64,000 bases of DNA, from positions 1 to 64,000 of the forward strand of contig NZ_AXAZ01000027.1 of NCBI RefSeq assembly GCF_000473065.1, given 5' to 3'. The translations under genes and the position numbers were made by a program. Positions 39,479-46,792 of the stretch are shown piece by piece (within the stretch, counting starts at the first letter, position 1; each line of letters starts with the position of its first letter). This DNA comes from Bradyrhizobium sp. WSM1743 (lineage in GTDB: Bacteria > Pseudomonadota > Alphaproteobacteria > Rhizobiales > Xanthobacteraceae). The notes under the pieces are model-generated. The model worked only from the letters and a program-made list of their open reading frames with translations. It ran no database searches and had not been told where the DNA came from.

Positions 39479-40780
39479 CTATTGCAGGGCTTCACCGTGC
39501 TGCGAAATATCCAGCCCCTCGAGCTCGTGCTCACGGGATACGCGCAAGGGCACGAACAGGCCGACCAGCTTGAGCAGGATGAAGCTGACGCCCGCCGACC
39601 AGACGAAGGTGACGGCGACGCCGTAGAACTGGATCAGGAGCTGCTGAGGATGGCCCTCCAGCAGGCCGGCGGTGCCGCCGATGGCGCTGGTCGCGAACAC
39701 CCCGCCGAGCAGGGTGCCGGTCAGGCCGCCGATGCCGTGGACGCCGAACACGTCAAGTGAATCGTCATAGTTGAAGCGGTGCTTCAGCCAGGTACAGGCC
39801 CAGTAGCAGACCGCCCCGGCGATGATGCCGATGATGATGCCATGCCAGGGCGCGACGAAGCCCGAGGCCGGCGTGATGGTGCCGAGCCCGGCCACCGCGC
39901 CCGAGATCATGCCGAGCACGGAGGGCTTGCGCCGCGTCGACCATTCGATCGCGCCCCAGGTCAGCGCGCCGGCGCAGGCGGCCAGATGGGTCGCGATGAT
40001 CGCCATCACCGCGCGCGAATTGGCCGCGCCCGCCGAGCCGCCGTTGAAGCCAAACCAGCCGACCCACAACAGGCCGGTGCCCATCACCGCGAGCGACAGA
40101 TCAAACGGCGAGAGATTCTCGGTGCCGTAGCCGTGACGGCGCCCCATCACCTTGGCCGCAACGAGGCCGCCGGTGCCGGCCGACAGGTGCACGACGAGGC
40201 CGCCGGCGAAATCCAAGACGCCCATGCTGGCGAGGAAGCCGCCGCCCCACACCCAATGCGCCAGCGGAATGTAGACGAAGATGAACCAGGCGACCGAGAA
40301 CAGGAGATAGGCGGAGAACCGCATGCGGTCGGCGACCGAGCCCGCGACCAGCGCCACTGTGATGATGGCAAACGTCATCTGATACAGCATGAACAGCGAT
40401 TCCGGGATGGTCTTCGCAGCAGGGTTGACGCTGTCCATGGTCATGCCGGCGAGAAACCAGCGATCGAGCGTGCCGATCCACGGTCCATCGCCGACGAAGC
40501 ACAGCGAATAGCCGAACGCGACCCAGAGGATGGAGATCAGCGTCACCGCGGCGAGGCTCTGCGCCATGGTGGCGAGCACGTTCTTCTTGCGCACCATGCC
40601 GGAATAGAACAGCGCGAGCCCCGGGATCGTCATCATCAGCACCAGCGCGGTGGCGACGATCATCCAGGCGGTGTCGGCGGTGTTGATCTCCGAAGCGGCG
40701 GCGCGTGCCGGCGAAGCTACGACGGACACAAATCCGATTGGCGCAGCCATAGCAGCTGCGCGGCGCAACAATCCCGCCAT
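39479..40780 (-). CDS. amtB: Ammonium transporter AmtB (first of the tandem pair)
   Basis: A 433-residue paralogue of the downstream amtB. It has a signal or first helix region, FYSGMVRKKN in place of FYGGLVRSKN, pore His in PLAHWVWGGGF and VFGVHGIGGLTGTLLG, and WVGWFGFNGGSAGAAN. ATG 40780 follows GGGGGAA; the longer frame upstream does not match. It lies 223 bases after glnK copy 1, across a palindromic repeat, so it may not be strictly co-transcribed with it. Confidence 0.95.
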   Translation of the reverse strand: MAGLLRRAAAMAAPIGFVSVVASPARAAASEINTADTAWMIVATALVLMMTIPGLALFYSGMVRKKNVLATMAQSLAAVTLISILWVAFGYSLCFVGDGPWIGTLDRWFLAGMTMDSVNPAAKTIPESLFMLYQMTFAIITVALVAGSVADRMRFSAYLLFSVAWFIFVYIPLAHWVWGGGFLASMGVLDFAGGLVVHLSAGTGGLVAAKVMGRRHGYGTENLSPFDLSLAVMGTGLLWVGWFGFNGGSAGAANSRAVMAIIATHLAACAGALTWGAIEWSTRRKPSVLGMISGAVAGLGTITPASGFVAPWHGIIIGIIAGAVCYWACTWLKHRFNYDDSLDVFGVHGIGGLTGTLLGGVFATSAIGGTAGLLEGHPQQLLIQFYGVAVTFVWSAGVSFILLKLVGLFVPLRVSREHELEGLDISQHGEALQ

Positions 40781-40878
40781 GTCATTTCCCCCAGCAGTGA
40801 TGACGTCGCACGCTGTGGCGTCGTTGCCCGGTGCAATCGAAGAAAGAGTCAGTCGCAACTACGTTACAAGCACTCCGC

Positions 40879-40985
40879 CCTCATCCTGAGGAGCGCGCTC
40901 GCGCGCGTCTCGAAGGATGGCCGCAGGCGAGATCTTGGCCTTCATGGTTCAAGACGCGCGCTCCGCGCTCCTCACCATGAGGGTC
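40879..40985. repeat. CTCATCCTGAGGAGCGCG...CTCCTCACCATGAGGG repeat between glnK and amtB
   Basis: It contains two nested palindromes: CATCCTGAGGAGCGCGCTCG / GTCTCGAAGGATGG and TTCATGGTTCAAGACGCGCG / CGCTCCTCACCATGAG. It is related to 19621-19747. It lies in the glnK-amtB spacer, where it could reduce amtB expression relative to glnK. Confidence 0.75.
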
Positions 40986-41003
40986 TCGTACCGTAATCAA
41001 AAT

Positions 41004-41342
41004 CTAAAGCGCGTCGCTGTCGGTCTCGCCGGTGCGGATGCGCAGCGCGTGGTCGATCGGCGTGACGAAGATCTTGCCGTCGCCGATCTGCCCAGTGCGC
41101 GCGGTCGCGGTGATCACGGCGACCGCCTTGTCTGCGACGTCGGAGGCGACCGCGATCTCGATGCGCAGCTTGGGCAGGAAGTTCACGACATATTCGGCGC
41201 CGCGATAGATCTCGGTGTGGCCCTTCTGCCGACCGTAACCCTTCACCTCGGTCACGGTCATGCCGTGGACGCCGATCGCGGTCAGGGCCTGGCGGACCTC
41301 ATCGAGCTTGAAGGGTTTGATGATCGCGACGACGAGTTTCAT
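41004..41342 (-). CDS. glnK: Nitrogen regulatory protein PII (GlnK), copy 1
   Basis: A second 112-residue PII protein, highly similar to copy 2. It has the same T-loop with Tyr51 and the nucleotide-binding KIFVTPIDHALRIRTGE. Differences lie mainly in VVAIIKPFKLDEVRQAL and the region around residues 65-80. It heads the four-gene ammonium series. No clear sigma-54 box is visible upstream in this orientation. Confidence 0.96.
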   Translation of the reverse strand: MKLVVAIIKPFKLDEVRQALTAIGVHGMTVTEVKGYGRQKGHTEIYRGAEYVVNFLPKLRIEIAVASDVADKAVAVITATARTGQIGDGKIFVTPIDHALRIRTGETDSDAL

Positions 41343-41577
41343 GGTCAGGCCTATTCCCCGGGATGCGCCGCGCCGTATGTCCCCGGCGCCGCGTCAATCT
41401 GGCATCTTTCCGGGCAAATGGCACAAAAAAGTTGCAGATTGAAGCGGAAAAACGTTTGGCCATGCGAATGGCCGCCTCTGTACAGGGCAGCCATCCACCC
41501 TTCACAATGCATTTTCGGCATGGATCGGGTGAACCTGCCGGTCCCGGGCGGCACATAAGTATTTTGGGGGACGCTTC

Positions 41578-42462
41578 ATGGCGAGTTGGTTCTACGCATC
41601 CGAGGGCAAGCAACAGGGGCCCTTTCCGGAAGGACAATTCCGCGACCTGATCGCCCAGGGCGTCGTCCGCCCGGACACGCTGGTGTGGACCGAGGGCATG
41701 GCCGGCTGGCAGAAGGCCGCCGAGATTCCCGGCCTGCTTGGCGGCGGCGCGCCGCCGATGATGCCGGCGGGCGGCCCGCCGATCAGGGGCGGCGGCTATG
41801 GCGGTGCTGCCGGCGGATCGCTGGCGGCTGACTTCAGCCCGTTCGGACTTCTCGGCCGCAGCATCGTGTTCGTGATCGGCATCCTGCTGGTGATCCCCGC
41901 ACCCTGGGTCACCGTCTGGTTCTACCAATACATCTCCTCGCACATCCAGGTGCCGGGTCGCCCGAATTTCGGTTTCGCCGGCCAGCCGATGGACATCTGG
42001 TGGGCGCTCATGCTCAACGCGCTCCTGACTTACGCCGGCGCCACCGGCATATCGTTCGCGCCGCTCCTTGCCGTGATCGCCAATGCGTTTCTCGCCTGGG
42101 TAATCCTGCGCTGGATCGTCGCCAACCTCACCTCGAACGGCGAGCGTCTGCCGCTTTCGTTCCAGGGCAGCGCGATCGGCTATGTCGGCTGGTACCTGCT
42201 GATGTTGATCTCGACCATCACCATCATCGGCTGGGCCTGGGTGATCGCGTTCTGGATGCGCTGGAATTGCCGGAACATCGAGGGTACGCGGCGCGAGGTC
42301 GCCTTCAACGGCAGTGGCTGGCAGATCCTGTGGCGATCGGTGGTGTTCTCGCTGGCGTGCAGCTTGATCATCCCGATTCCGTGGATGCTGCGCTGGTACG
42401 GCCGCTGGTTCGTGTCGCAGTTCGCGCTGGTCGACCGCGGTGCGGCCGCTCGCGCCTATTGA
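41578..42462 (+). CDS. GYF_2 (DUF4339) and DUF898-like membrane protein
   Basis: A 294-residue protein. The first 55 residues form a GYF_2 domain: WFYASEGKQQGPFPEGQF and LVWTEGMAGWQKAAEIPGL, which binds proline-rich peptides in other proteins. A Gly-rich linker follows, then about five membrane helices of a DUF898/YjgN-like region with WMRWNCRNIEGTRREVAFNG and the repeat-like VVFSLACSLIIPIPWMLRWY. The role is unknown. The stop lies three bases from the end of the convergent thioesterase gene. Confidence 0.8.
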   Translation: MASWFYASEGKQQGPFPEGQFRDLIAQGVVRPDTLVWTEGMAGWQKAAEIPGLLGGGAPPMMPAGGPPIRGGGYGGAAGGSLAADFSPFGLLGRSIVFVIGILLVIPAPWVTVWFYQYISSHIQVPGRPNFGFAGQPMDIWWALMLNALLTYAGATGISFAPLLAVIANAFLAWVILRWIVANLTSNGERLPLSFQGSAIGYVGWYLLMLISTITIIGWAWVIAFWMRWNCRNIEGTRREVAFNGSGWQILWRSVVFSLACSLIIPIPWMLRWYGRWFVSQFALVDRGAAARAY

Positions 42463-42465
42463 GCG

Positions 42466-43326
42466 CTATCTCCGCTCGCGCACCGAGCCTTCCTGCGCGA
42501 CGGAGGCGACCAGCGTGCCGTCAGGCTTGAAGATCGAGCCGCGGGTCAGGCCGCGGCCCGATTGCGCGCTCGGCGAATCCTGCGCGTACAGCAGCCATTC
42601 GTCGGCGCGGAACGGGCGGTGAAACCACATCGCGTGGTCGAGGCTCGCCGGCATCATGCGCTTGTCGAACAGCGTGCGGCCGTAGCGCGCCATGATCGCA
42701 TCGAGCAGTGAGAAGTCGGAGGCGTAGGCGAGCGCACACATATGCAGCGCCGGATCGTCTGGTAATTTCGCCGCAGTTTTGATCCAGACGTGAATGCGGC
42801 CGTCCTCGATCTTCTGGCCGAAATAACGGCCGAGCTCGACCGGGCGCAGCTCGATCGGCCGATCGGATTCATAGTAGCGGCGGATGAACTCCGGCATCTC
42901 CTTGAACATCGGCTGCTTCGCCACCTCCTCCGCCGTGAGTTTTTCCGGCGGCGGCACATCCGGCATCTTGTCCTGATGGTCGAACGCACTCTCCTCCTCG
43001 GCGTGGAACGACACCATGATCGAGAAGATCGCGTTGCCGTGCTGGATCGCGGTGACGCGGCGGGTCGAGTAGCTCTTGCCGTCGCGCAGGCGCTCCACCT
43101 GGTAGATGATCGGGATCTGCGGATCGCCCGGCAGGATGAAATAGCAGTGCAGCGAATGCGGCAGCCGGCCTTCGACGGTGCGGCAGGCGGCGACCATCGC
43201 CTGCCCGATCACCTGGCCGCCGAACACCCGCTGCCAGCTCGTCTTTGGGCTGTTGCCGCGGAACAGATTCACCTCGAGCTGTTCGAGGTCGAGGATCGAG
43301 ATTAGGTCGATCAGGCTTTTGGACAT
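42466..43326 (-). CDS. tesB: Acyl-CoA thioesterase II
   Basis: TesB hydrolyses medium- and long-chain acyl-CoA to free fatty acid and CoA. It is a double-hotdog protein of 286 residues. Signatures are FRGNSPKTSWQRVFGGQVIG (hotdog 1), LHCYFILPGDPQIPIIYQVE, and SLDHAMWFHRPFRADEWLLY (hotdog 2, active-site Asp), with GLTRGSIF and a Gln-containing end. ATG 43326 was chosen; the longer frame upstream translates the palindromic repeat. Confidence 0.95.
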   Translation of the reverse strand: MSKSLIDLISILDLEQLEVNLFRGNSPKTSWQRVFGGQVIGQAMVAACRTVEGRLPHSLHCYFILPGDPQIPIIYQVERLRDGKSYSTRRVTAIQHGNAIFSIMVSFHAEEESAFDHQDKMPDVPPPEKLTAEEVAKQPMFKEMPEFIRRYYESDRPIELRPVELGRYFGQKIEDGRIHVWIKTAAKLPDDPALHMCALAYASDFSLLDAIMARYGRTLFDKRMMPASLDHAMWFHRPFRADEWLLYAQDSPSAQSGRGLTRGSIFKPDGTLVASVAQEGSVRERR

Positions 43327-43348
43327 GATGGTGCTTTCAAGCTGTATC

Positions 43349-43441
43349 GTCATTCCGGGGCATCGCGACAGCGATGAACCCGGAATCTCGAGCTGATAAC
43401 CTCGAGATTCCGGGTTCGCGCGTTGCGCGCCCCGGAATGGC
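43349..43441. repeat. GTCATTCCGGGG...CCCCGGAATGGC repeat
   Basis: Same family as 18561. Arms CGTCATTCCGGGGCATCG and GCGCCCCGGAATGG, inner AACCCGGAATCTCGAG and CTCGAGATTCCGGGTT pair perfectly. It lies between divergent tesB and the hydroxylase gene. Confidence 0.88.
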
Positions 43442-43532
43442 CGAAAGAGGCCGTTCCGCCCTTGTTTCACCGCACTGTTTCGCCCAGCTCAAGTCTGCTA
43501 GCAAGACCGAGAATTGACCGGGAAGCTTGGGT

Positions 43533-44753
43533 ATGTCGGTACAGGGTAGCATTGTCATCGGTGGCGGCGCGTTTGCGGGGCTCGCGCTGGCCCTGGCGCT
43601 ACGCCAGGGGCTGGGTCCCGAGATTCCCGTCGTCGTCGCCGATGCCGCGCTCAGCACGCGGCCGAGCCGGGACCCGCGCGCCACCGCGATCGTCGCCGCG
43701 TGCCGCCGCCTGTTCGAGGCGATCGGCGCCTGGGATGACGTCAGGGGCGAGGCGCAGCCGATCCTCGACATGGTCGTCACCGATTCCAAGCTGGAGGACG
43801 CCACCCGTCCGGCGTTCCTCAACTTTGCCGGCGATGTCGCGCCGGGCGAGCCCTTCGCCCACATGGTCGAGAACCGCCGCCTGATCGATGCGCTGGTCCT
43901 GCGCGCCGAGGCCGAGGGCATCGATCTTCGTGCCACCACGGTTGCTTCCTACGATGCGCGCATCGATGGCATCGACGTGACGCTCGGCGATGGCAGCGTG
44001 ATCGCCGCGAGCCTCTTGGTCGCCGCCGACGGCGCGCGGTCGAAGCTGCGCGAGCGCGCCGGCATCGTCACCCATGGCTGGGAGTATGACCAGTCCGGCA
44101 TCGTTGTTACTGTCGGACATGAACGCGATCACGAAGGCCGCGCCGAAGAACACTTTTTGCCGGCGGGCCCGTTCGCGATCCTGCCGCTCTCGGGCAAGCG
44201 CTCCTCCTTGGTGTGGACCGAGCGCCGAGCCGAGGCCGCGCGCATCGTTGCGCTCAGTGACGAGGAATTTCACAGCGAGCTCGAGCAGCGCTTTGGCCTG
44301 CATCTCGGCGAGGTCAAGGCGCTCGACACGCCGCGCGCGTTTCCGCTGTCCTATTTCGTCGCGCGGTCCTTCATCGCCGAGCGCCTCGCGCTGGTCGGCG
44401 ATGCCGCCCATGTCATCCACCCCATCGCGGGCCAGGGCCTGAACATGGGGCTGAAGGACGTCGCGGCGCTCGCCGAGGTCGTGGTCGATGCCGCGCGGCT
44501 CGGCATGGATCTCGGCGGGGCGGACGTGCTCGAGCGCTACCAGCGCTGGCGCCGCTTCGACACCATGGCGATGGGTGTTGCCACCAACTCGCTGAACTTC
44601 CTGTTCTCCAACCAGTCGACCTTGCTGCGTACCGTGCGCGACATCGGCCTCGGCCTGGTCGACCGCGCCCCGCCGCTGAAGAACCTCTTCATCCGTCAGG
44701 CCGCCGGCCTCACCGGCGAGGTGCCGCGGCTGTTGAAGGGCGAGGCGTTGTAG
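43533..44753 (+). CDS. FAD-dependent aromatic hydroxylase (UbiH/UbiF/Coq6 family)
   Basis: This 406-residue flavoprotein monooxygenase probably hydroxylates the ring of ubiquinone precursors at the inner membrane. The FAD-binding GGGAFAGLALALAL is at residues 8-21. The DG motif VAADGARSKLRERAG and the second FAD motif LALVGDAAHVIHPIAGQGLN near 288-307 are typical of UbiH-type enzymes. Which ring position it modifies cannot be told. ATG 43533 is preferred to the TTG two codons earlier. It diverges from tesB across a palindromic repeat. Confidence 0.9.
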   Translation: MSVQGSIVIGGGAFAGLALALALRQGLGPEIPVVVADAALSTRPSRDPRATAIVAACRRLFEAIGAWDDVRGEAQPILDMVVTDSKLEDATRPAFLNFAGDVAPGEPFAHMVENRRLIDALVLRAEAEGIDLRATTVASYDARIDGIDVTLGDGSVIAASLLVAADGARSKLRERAGIVTHGWEYDQSGIVVTVGHERDHEGRAEEHFLPAGPFAILPLSGKRSSLVWTERRAEAARIVALSDEEFHSELEQRFGLHLGEVKALDTPRAFPLSYFVARSFIAERLALVGDAAHVIHPIAGQGLNMGLKDVAALAEVVVDAARLGMDLGGADVLERYQRWRRFDTMAMGVATNSLNFLFSNQSTLLRTVRDIGLGLVDRAPPLKNLFIRQAAGLTGEVPRLLKGEAL

Positions 44754-44789
44754 GCGCGCGTTGCGAGCGCTCGCGCCTCACTCTCTCGC

Positions 44790-44955
44790 GTCGTCCCGGA
44801 CAAGCGCAGCTCTTGGCACGCGTAGCGTTGTCGAGGGCGGAGCGCAGATCCGGGACCCATAACCACGGGGAGACGTTTGGCGACGACTCGGAGTTACCAG
44901 CTCGCCGCCACAACCACTCCCTGTGGGTATGGATCCCCGCGTTCGCGGGGGCGAC
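44790..44955. repeat. Long palindromic repeat, GTCGTCCC...GGGGCGAC family, copy 2
   Basis: It starts GTCGTCCCGGACAAGCGC and ends GTTCGCGGGGGCGAC. It shares ATCCGGGACCCATAACCAC and the internal TTTGGCGACGACTCGGAGT with copy 3 (54869) and arms with copy 1 (2733). Confidence 0.78.
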
Positions 44956-45008
44956 ACCTGGTGTGTGGCAACATCATTGCGCAATAACACAGAACGACGG
45001 CCGCAGCC

Positions 45009-45206
45009 TCAATCGATCTTGCGCGCCTCTTCCGGCAGCATGATCGGAATGCCGTCGCGAATGGGATAGGCGAGCTTGGCGCTGCGCGAGATCAGCTCCT
45101 GCTTGGCGGAATCGAACTCCAGCGGGCCCTTGGTCAGCGGGCAGACCAGAATCTCCAGCAATTTGGGATCGACGCTGGGTTCGGGACGTTCGGTGGGCGC
45201 GTTCAT
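45009..45206 (-). CDS. Trm112-family small zinc-binding-like protein (YcaR type)
   Basis: A 65-residue protein with VDPKLLEILVCPLTKGPLEF and AYPIRDGIPIMLPEEAR, the Trm112/YcaR signature. Bacterial members are small and of uncertain function; eukaryotic Trm112 activates methyltransferases. Only one of the usual Cys ligands is visible (CPLTKG; no second pair), as in many bacterial forms. Confidence 0.88.
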   Translation of the reverse strand: MNAPTERPEPSVDPKLLEILVCPLTKGPLEFDSAKQELISRSAKLAYPIRDGIPIMLPEEARKID

Positions 45207-45281
45207 TGGGGTCTCCGGCAGTCGGCTGCCTTTAGCACAGAAATTCGCGCCCGCCCATCACCGGGCTTAAGCGGCAGCGGC

Positions 45282-45458
45282 GTGCTGCTGCTGGTTGCGC
45301 CCCGGCTGGAATCGAGCCTCGCCCGGCACTGGATCGTCGCCACGCTCGCCGTCGTGTTCGGCTTTGCGGGCCTCGCCAATGCCTTCGCCACGCGCGGCCG
45401 CCATTTCGGCTGGGTCGGCATGGGGGCCGTCGTCGCGCTCGCGGTCGCAGGCTATTAG
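45282..45458 (+). CDS. Possible small membrane protein (GTG start) or truncated gene
   Basis: An open frame of 58 codons from a GTG reads VLLLVAPRLESSLARHW, then IVATLAVVFGFAGLANAFATR and a last hydrophobic stretch GWVGMGAVVALAVAGY. The two hydrophobic segments and loop charges look like a genuine two-helix membrane protein. There is no ATG and no clear Shine-Dalgarno; the frame stays open upstream toward the Trm112 start, so the 5' end may have been lost. I do not recognise a family. Confidence 0.4.
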   Translation: MLLLVAPRLESSLARHWIVATLAVVFGFAGLANAFATRGRHFGWVGMGAVVALAVAGY

Positions 45459-45662
45459 CGCCGCGCATCCGGCCTGTGAGGCGTAAGGCCGCAGCGGTGG
45501 GGCAAATCCGCGTTGTGCGCGGGGAGCGCTCGCGTTTTCGCGCATGTTAGAAGTTATCTAAAGCGAACCAGGCCCGTAACCGATTGACTTCACCACCTCC
45601 TTTGCTTCCTTCAGTCCCGCTTCGCGGCTCGCGTAGCGCGCACGACAGAGGAGGAGACGTTC

Positions 45663-45941
45663 GTGAAGGTCATTCGTGTTGTTGCCATTGCACTGACGAT
45701 CGGGATTGGCGCGGGATCGACGGCCATGGCCGACGGTTTCAAGGATTGCACCAAGCTCGACAAGGCGTCGTGGAAGCCGGCCAGCGAGGCCGAAGCCAAG
45801 GCCAAGGCGCTGGGCTATGAGGTGCGGCGCTCCAAGGTCGAAGGCTCGTGCTACGAGGTCTACGGCGTCAAGGAAGGCAAGCTCTACGAGCTGTTCTACA
45901 GCCCCGAAGATCTCAGCCTGAAGCACACGATCGCCAAGTAG
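45663..45941 (+). CDS. Small exported PepSY-like protein
   Basis: A 92-residue protein with a signal peptide (VIRVVAIALTIGIGAGSTAMA, cut after AMA). A PepSY-type region follows: ASEAEAKAKALGYEVRRSKVEGSCYEVYG, which I split as SEAEAKAKALGYEVRRSKVE and GSCYEVYGVKEGKLYELFY. Such domains bind or shield partner enzymes in the periplasm. The start is GTG, with GAGGAGGAGACG seven bases before it. The cytochrome b561-like gene begins 57 bases later, suggesting a functional pair. A hairpin (TGCGTCG...CGACGCA) follows the stop. Confidence 0.82.
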   Translation: MKVIRVVAIALTIGIGAGSTAMADGFKDCTKLDKASWKPASEAEAKAKALGYEVRRSKVEGSCYEVYGVKEGKLYELFYSPEDLSLKHTIAK

Positions 45942-45998
45942 AATGCGTCGATCGCGCGACGCAATCCGCGCAAAGCAAGGCTTGAGGGTGGTCTTCGC

Positions 45999-46589
45999 TT
46001 GATCGAACAAGCGCCAGACGTACGCGGGGTGTCCGACCGGACCCCCGCCGAGCGAACCGCTCCGCGGACGATCGCGGTCTGGGACCTCCCGCTGCGCCTT
46101 TGGCACTGGGCCCTCGCGGCTGGCGTTCTGGCCGCGTGGTTCACGCCGACCGTTTATGACCGCCTTCACCGCGTGGTCGGCTATGCCGTGCTGGGGCTTC
46201 TCGCTTTTCGCCTGGTCTTGGGCTTCTGGGGAAGCCGCTATTCGCGCTTCCGCATGGTCGGCGTCAGGCTTCGCGCGTCGCCTCGCTATCTCTGGAATCT
46301 GCGTCGCGGCATCACCGGCCGCTATATCGGGCTCAATCCGGCCGGCACGTTGATGCTGGTCGCGCTGCTGGTTTCGATCGCAGTCTCGACGATTACCGGC
46401 GCGATGTCGGTCACTGTCACTTTCTTCGGCGTGTGGTGGGTCGAAGACGCCCACCACTATTCATCGGATGCCGTCATCGTCCTGGTCGTGCTCCACGTCG
46501 CGGGCGTGGTGCTGATGGGAATTTTGCAGCGCGAGAACCTGATCCGCGCGATGATCACTGGACGCAAGCGCATCCGCGGCCACCTTTAA
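45999..46589 (+). CDS. Cytochrome b561-family membrane protein
   Basis: A 196-residue inner-membrane protein with four helices. The first, after WDLPLRLWHWALAAG, carries a heme-ligand His; YDRLHRVVGYAVLGLLAFRL and LHVAGVVLMGILQRENLIRAM supply others. This is the Ni/Fe-hydrogenase b-type cytochrome / b561 fold, which moves electrons across the membrane to or from a quinone pool. The start is TTG at 45999 as read; a later start would still include the first helix. It follows the PepSY gene and may receive electrons from a soluble partner elsewhere. Confidence 0.85.
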   Translation: MIEQAPDVRGVSDRTPAERTAPRTIAVWDLPLRLWHWALAAGVLAAWFTPTVYDRLHRVVGYAVLGLLAFRLVLGFWGSRYSRFRMVGVRLRASPRYLWNLRRGITGRYIGLNPAGTLMLVALLVSIAVSTITGAMSVTVTFFGVWWVEDAHHYSSDAVIVLVVLHVAGVVLMGILQRENLIRAMITGRKRIRGHL

Positions 46590-46691
46590 GTTCCGTTTCC
46601 CGATCGTCGCGTGCCTTTCGTCGCTCAGGTCAGGCGCGATCACGCTGCGGCTTCATACGAAATACCCGACAGATCAATTGTGCGACCAACG

Positions 46692-46706
46692 TTAACCTGC
46701 CGGTAA
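46692..46706 (+). promoter_or_regulatory. CtrA-like box upstream of the MHYT-GGDEF-EAL gene
   Basis: TTAA-N7-GTAA, one mismatch from the TTAA-N7-TTAA motif, about 87-100 bases before the start. It is a weak call. Confidence 0.3.
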
Positions 46707-46792
46707 GTATGCAATCAGGCGTTGCACAAAATTAACGCGAAGCACGTTTAGCGCGTTCACCATCGACACTATAGACGATGGAGCGATATTGG

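Noticed and set aside
41419..41436. TGGCAC and TTGCA on the plus strand upstream of the GYF_2 gene, like a sigma-54 promoter
   Set aside because: The elements are two bases too far apart (seven instead of five between TGGCAC and TTGC), so the GG-GC spacing is wrong.
45558..45640. Leftward frame ending GLKEAKEVVKSIGYGPGSL, like a fragment of an L7/L12-type protein
   Set aside because: The match is short and the rest of the long reverse frame has shadow-like composition over two real genes.
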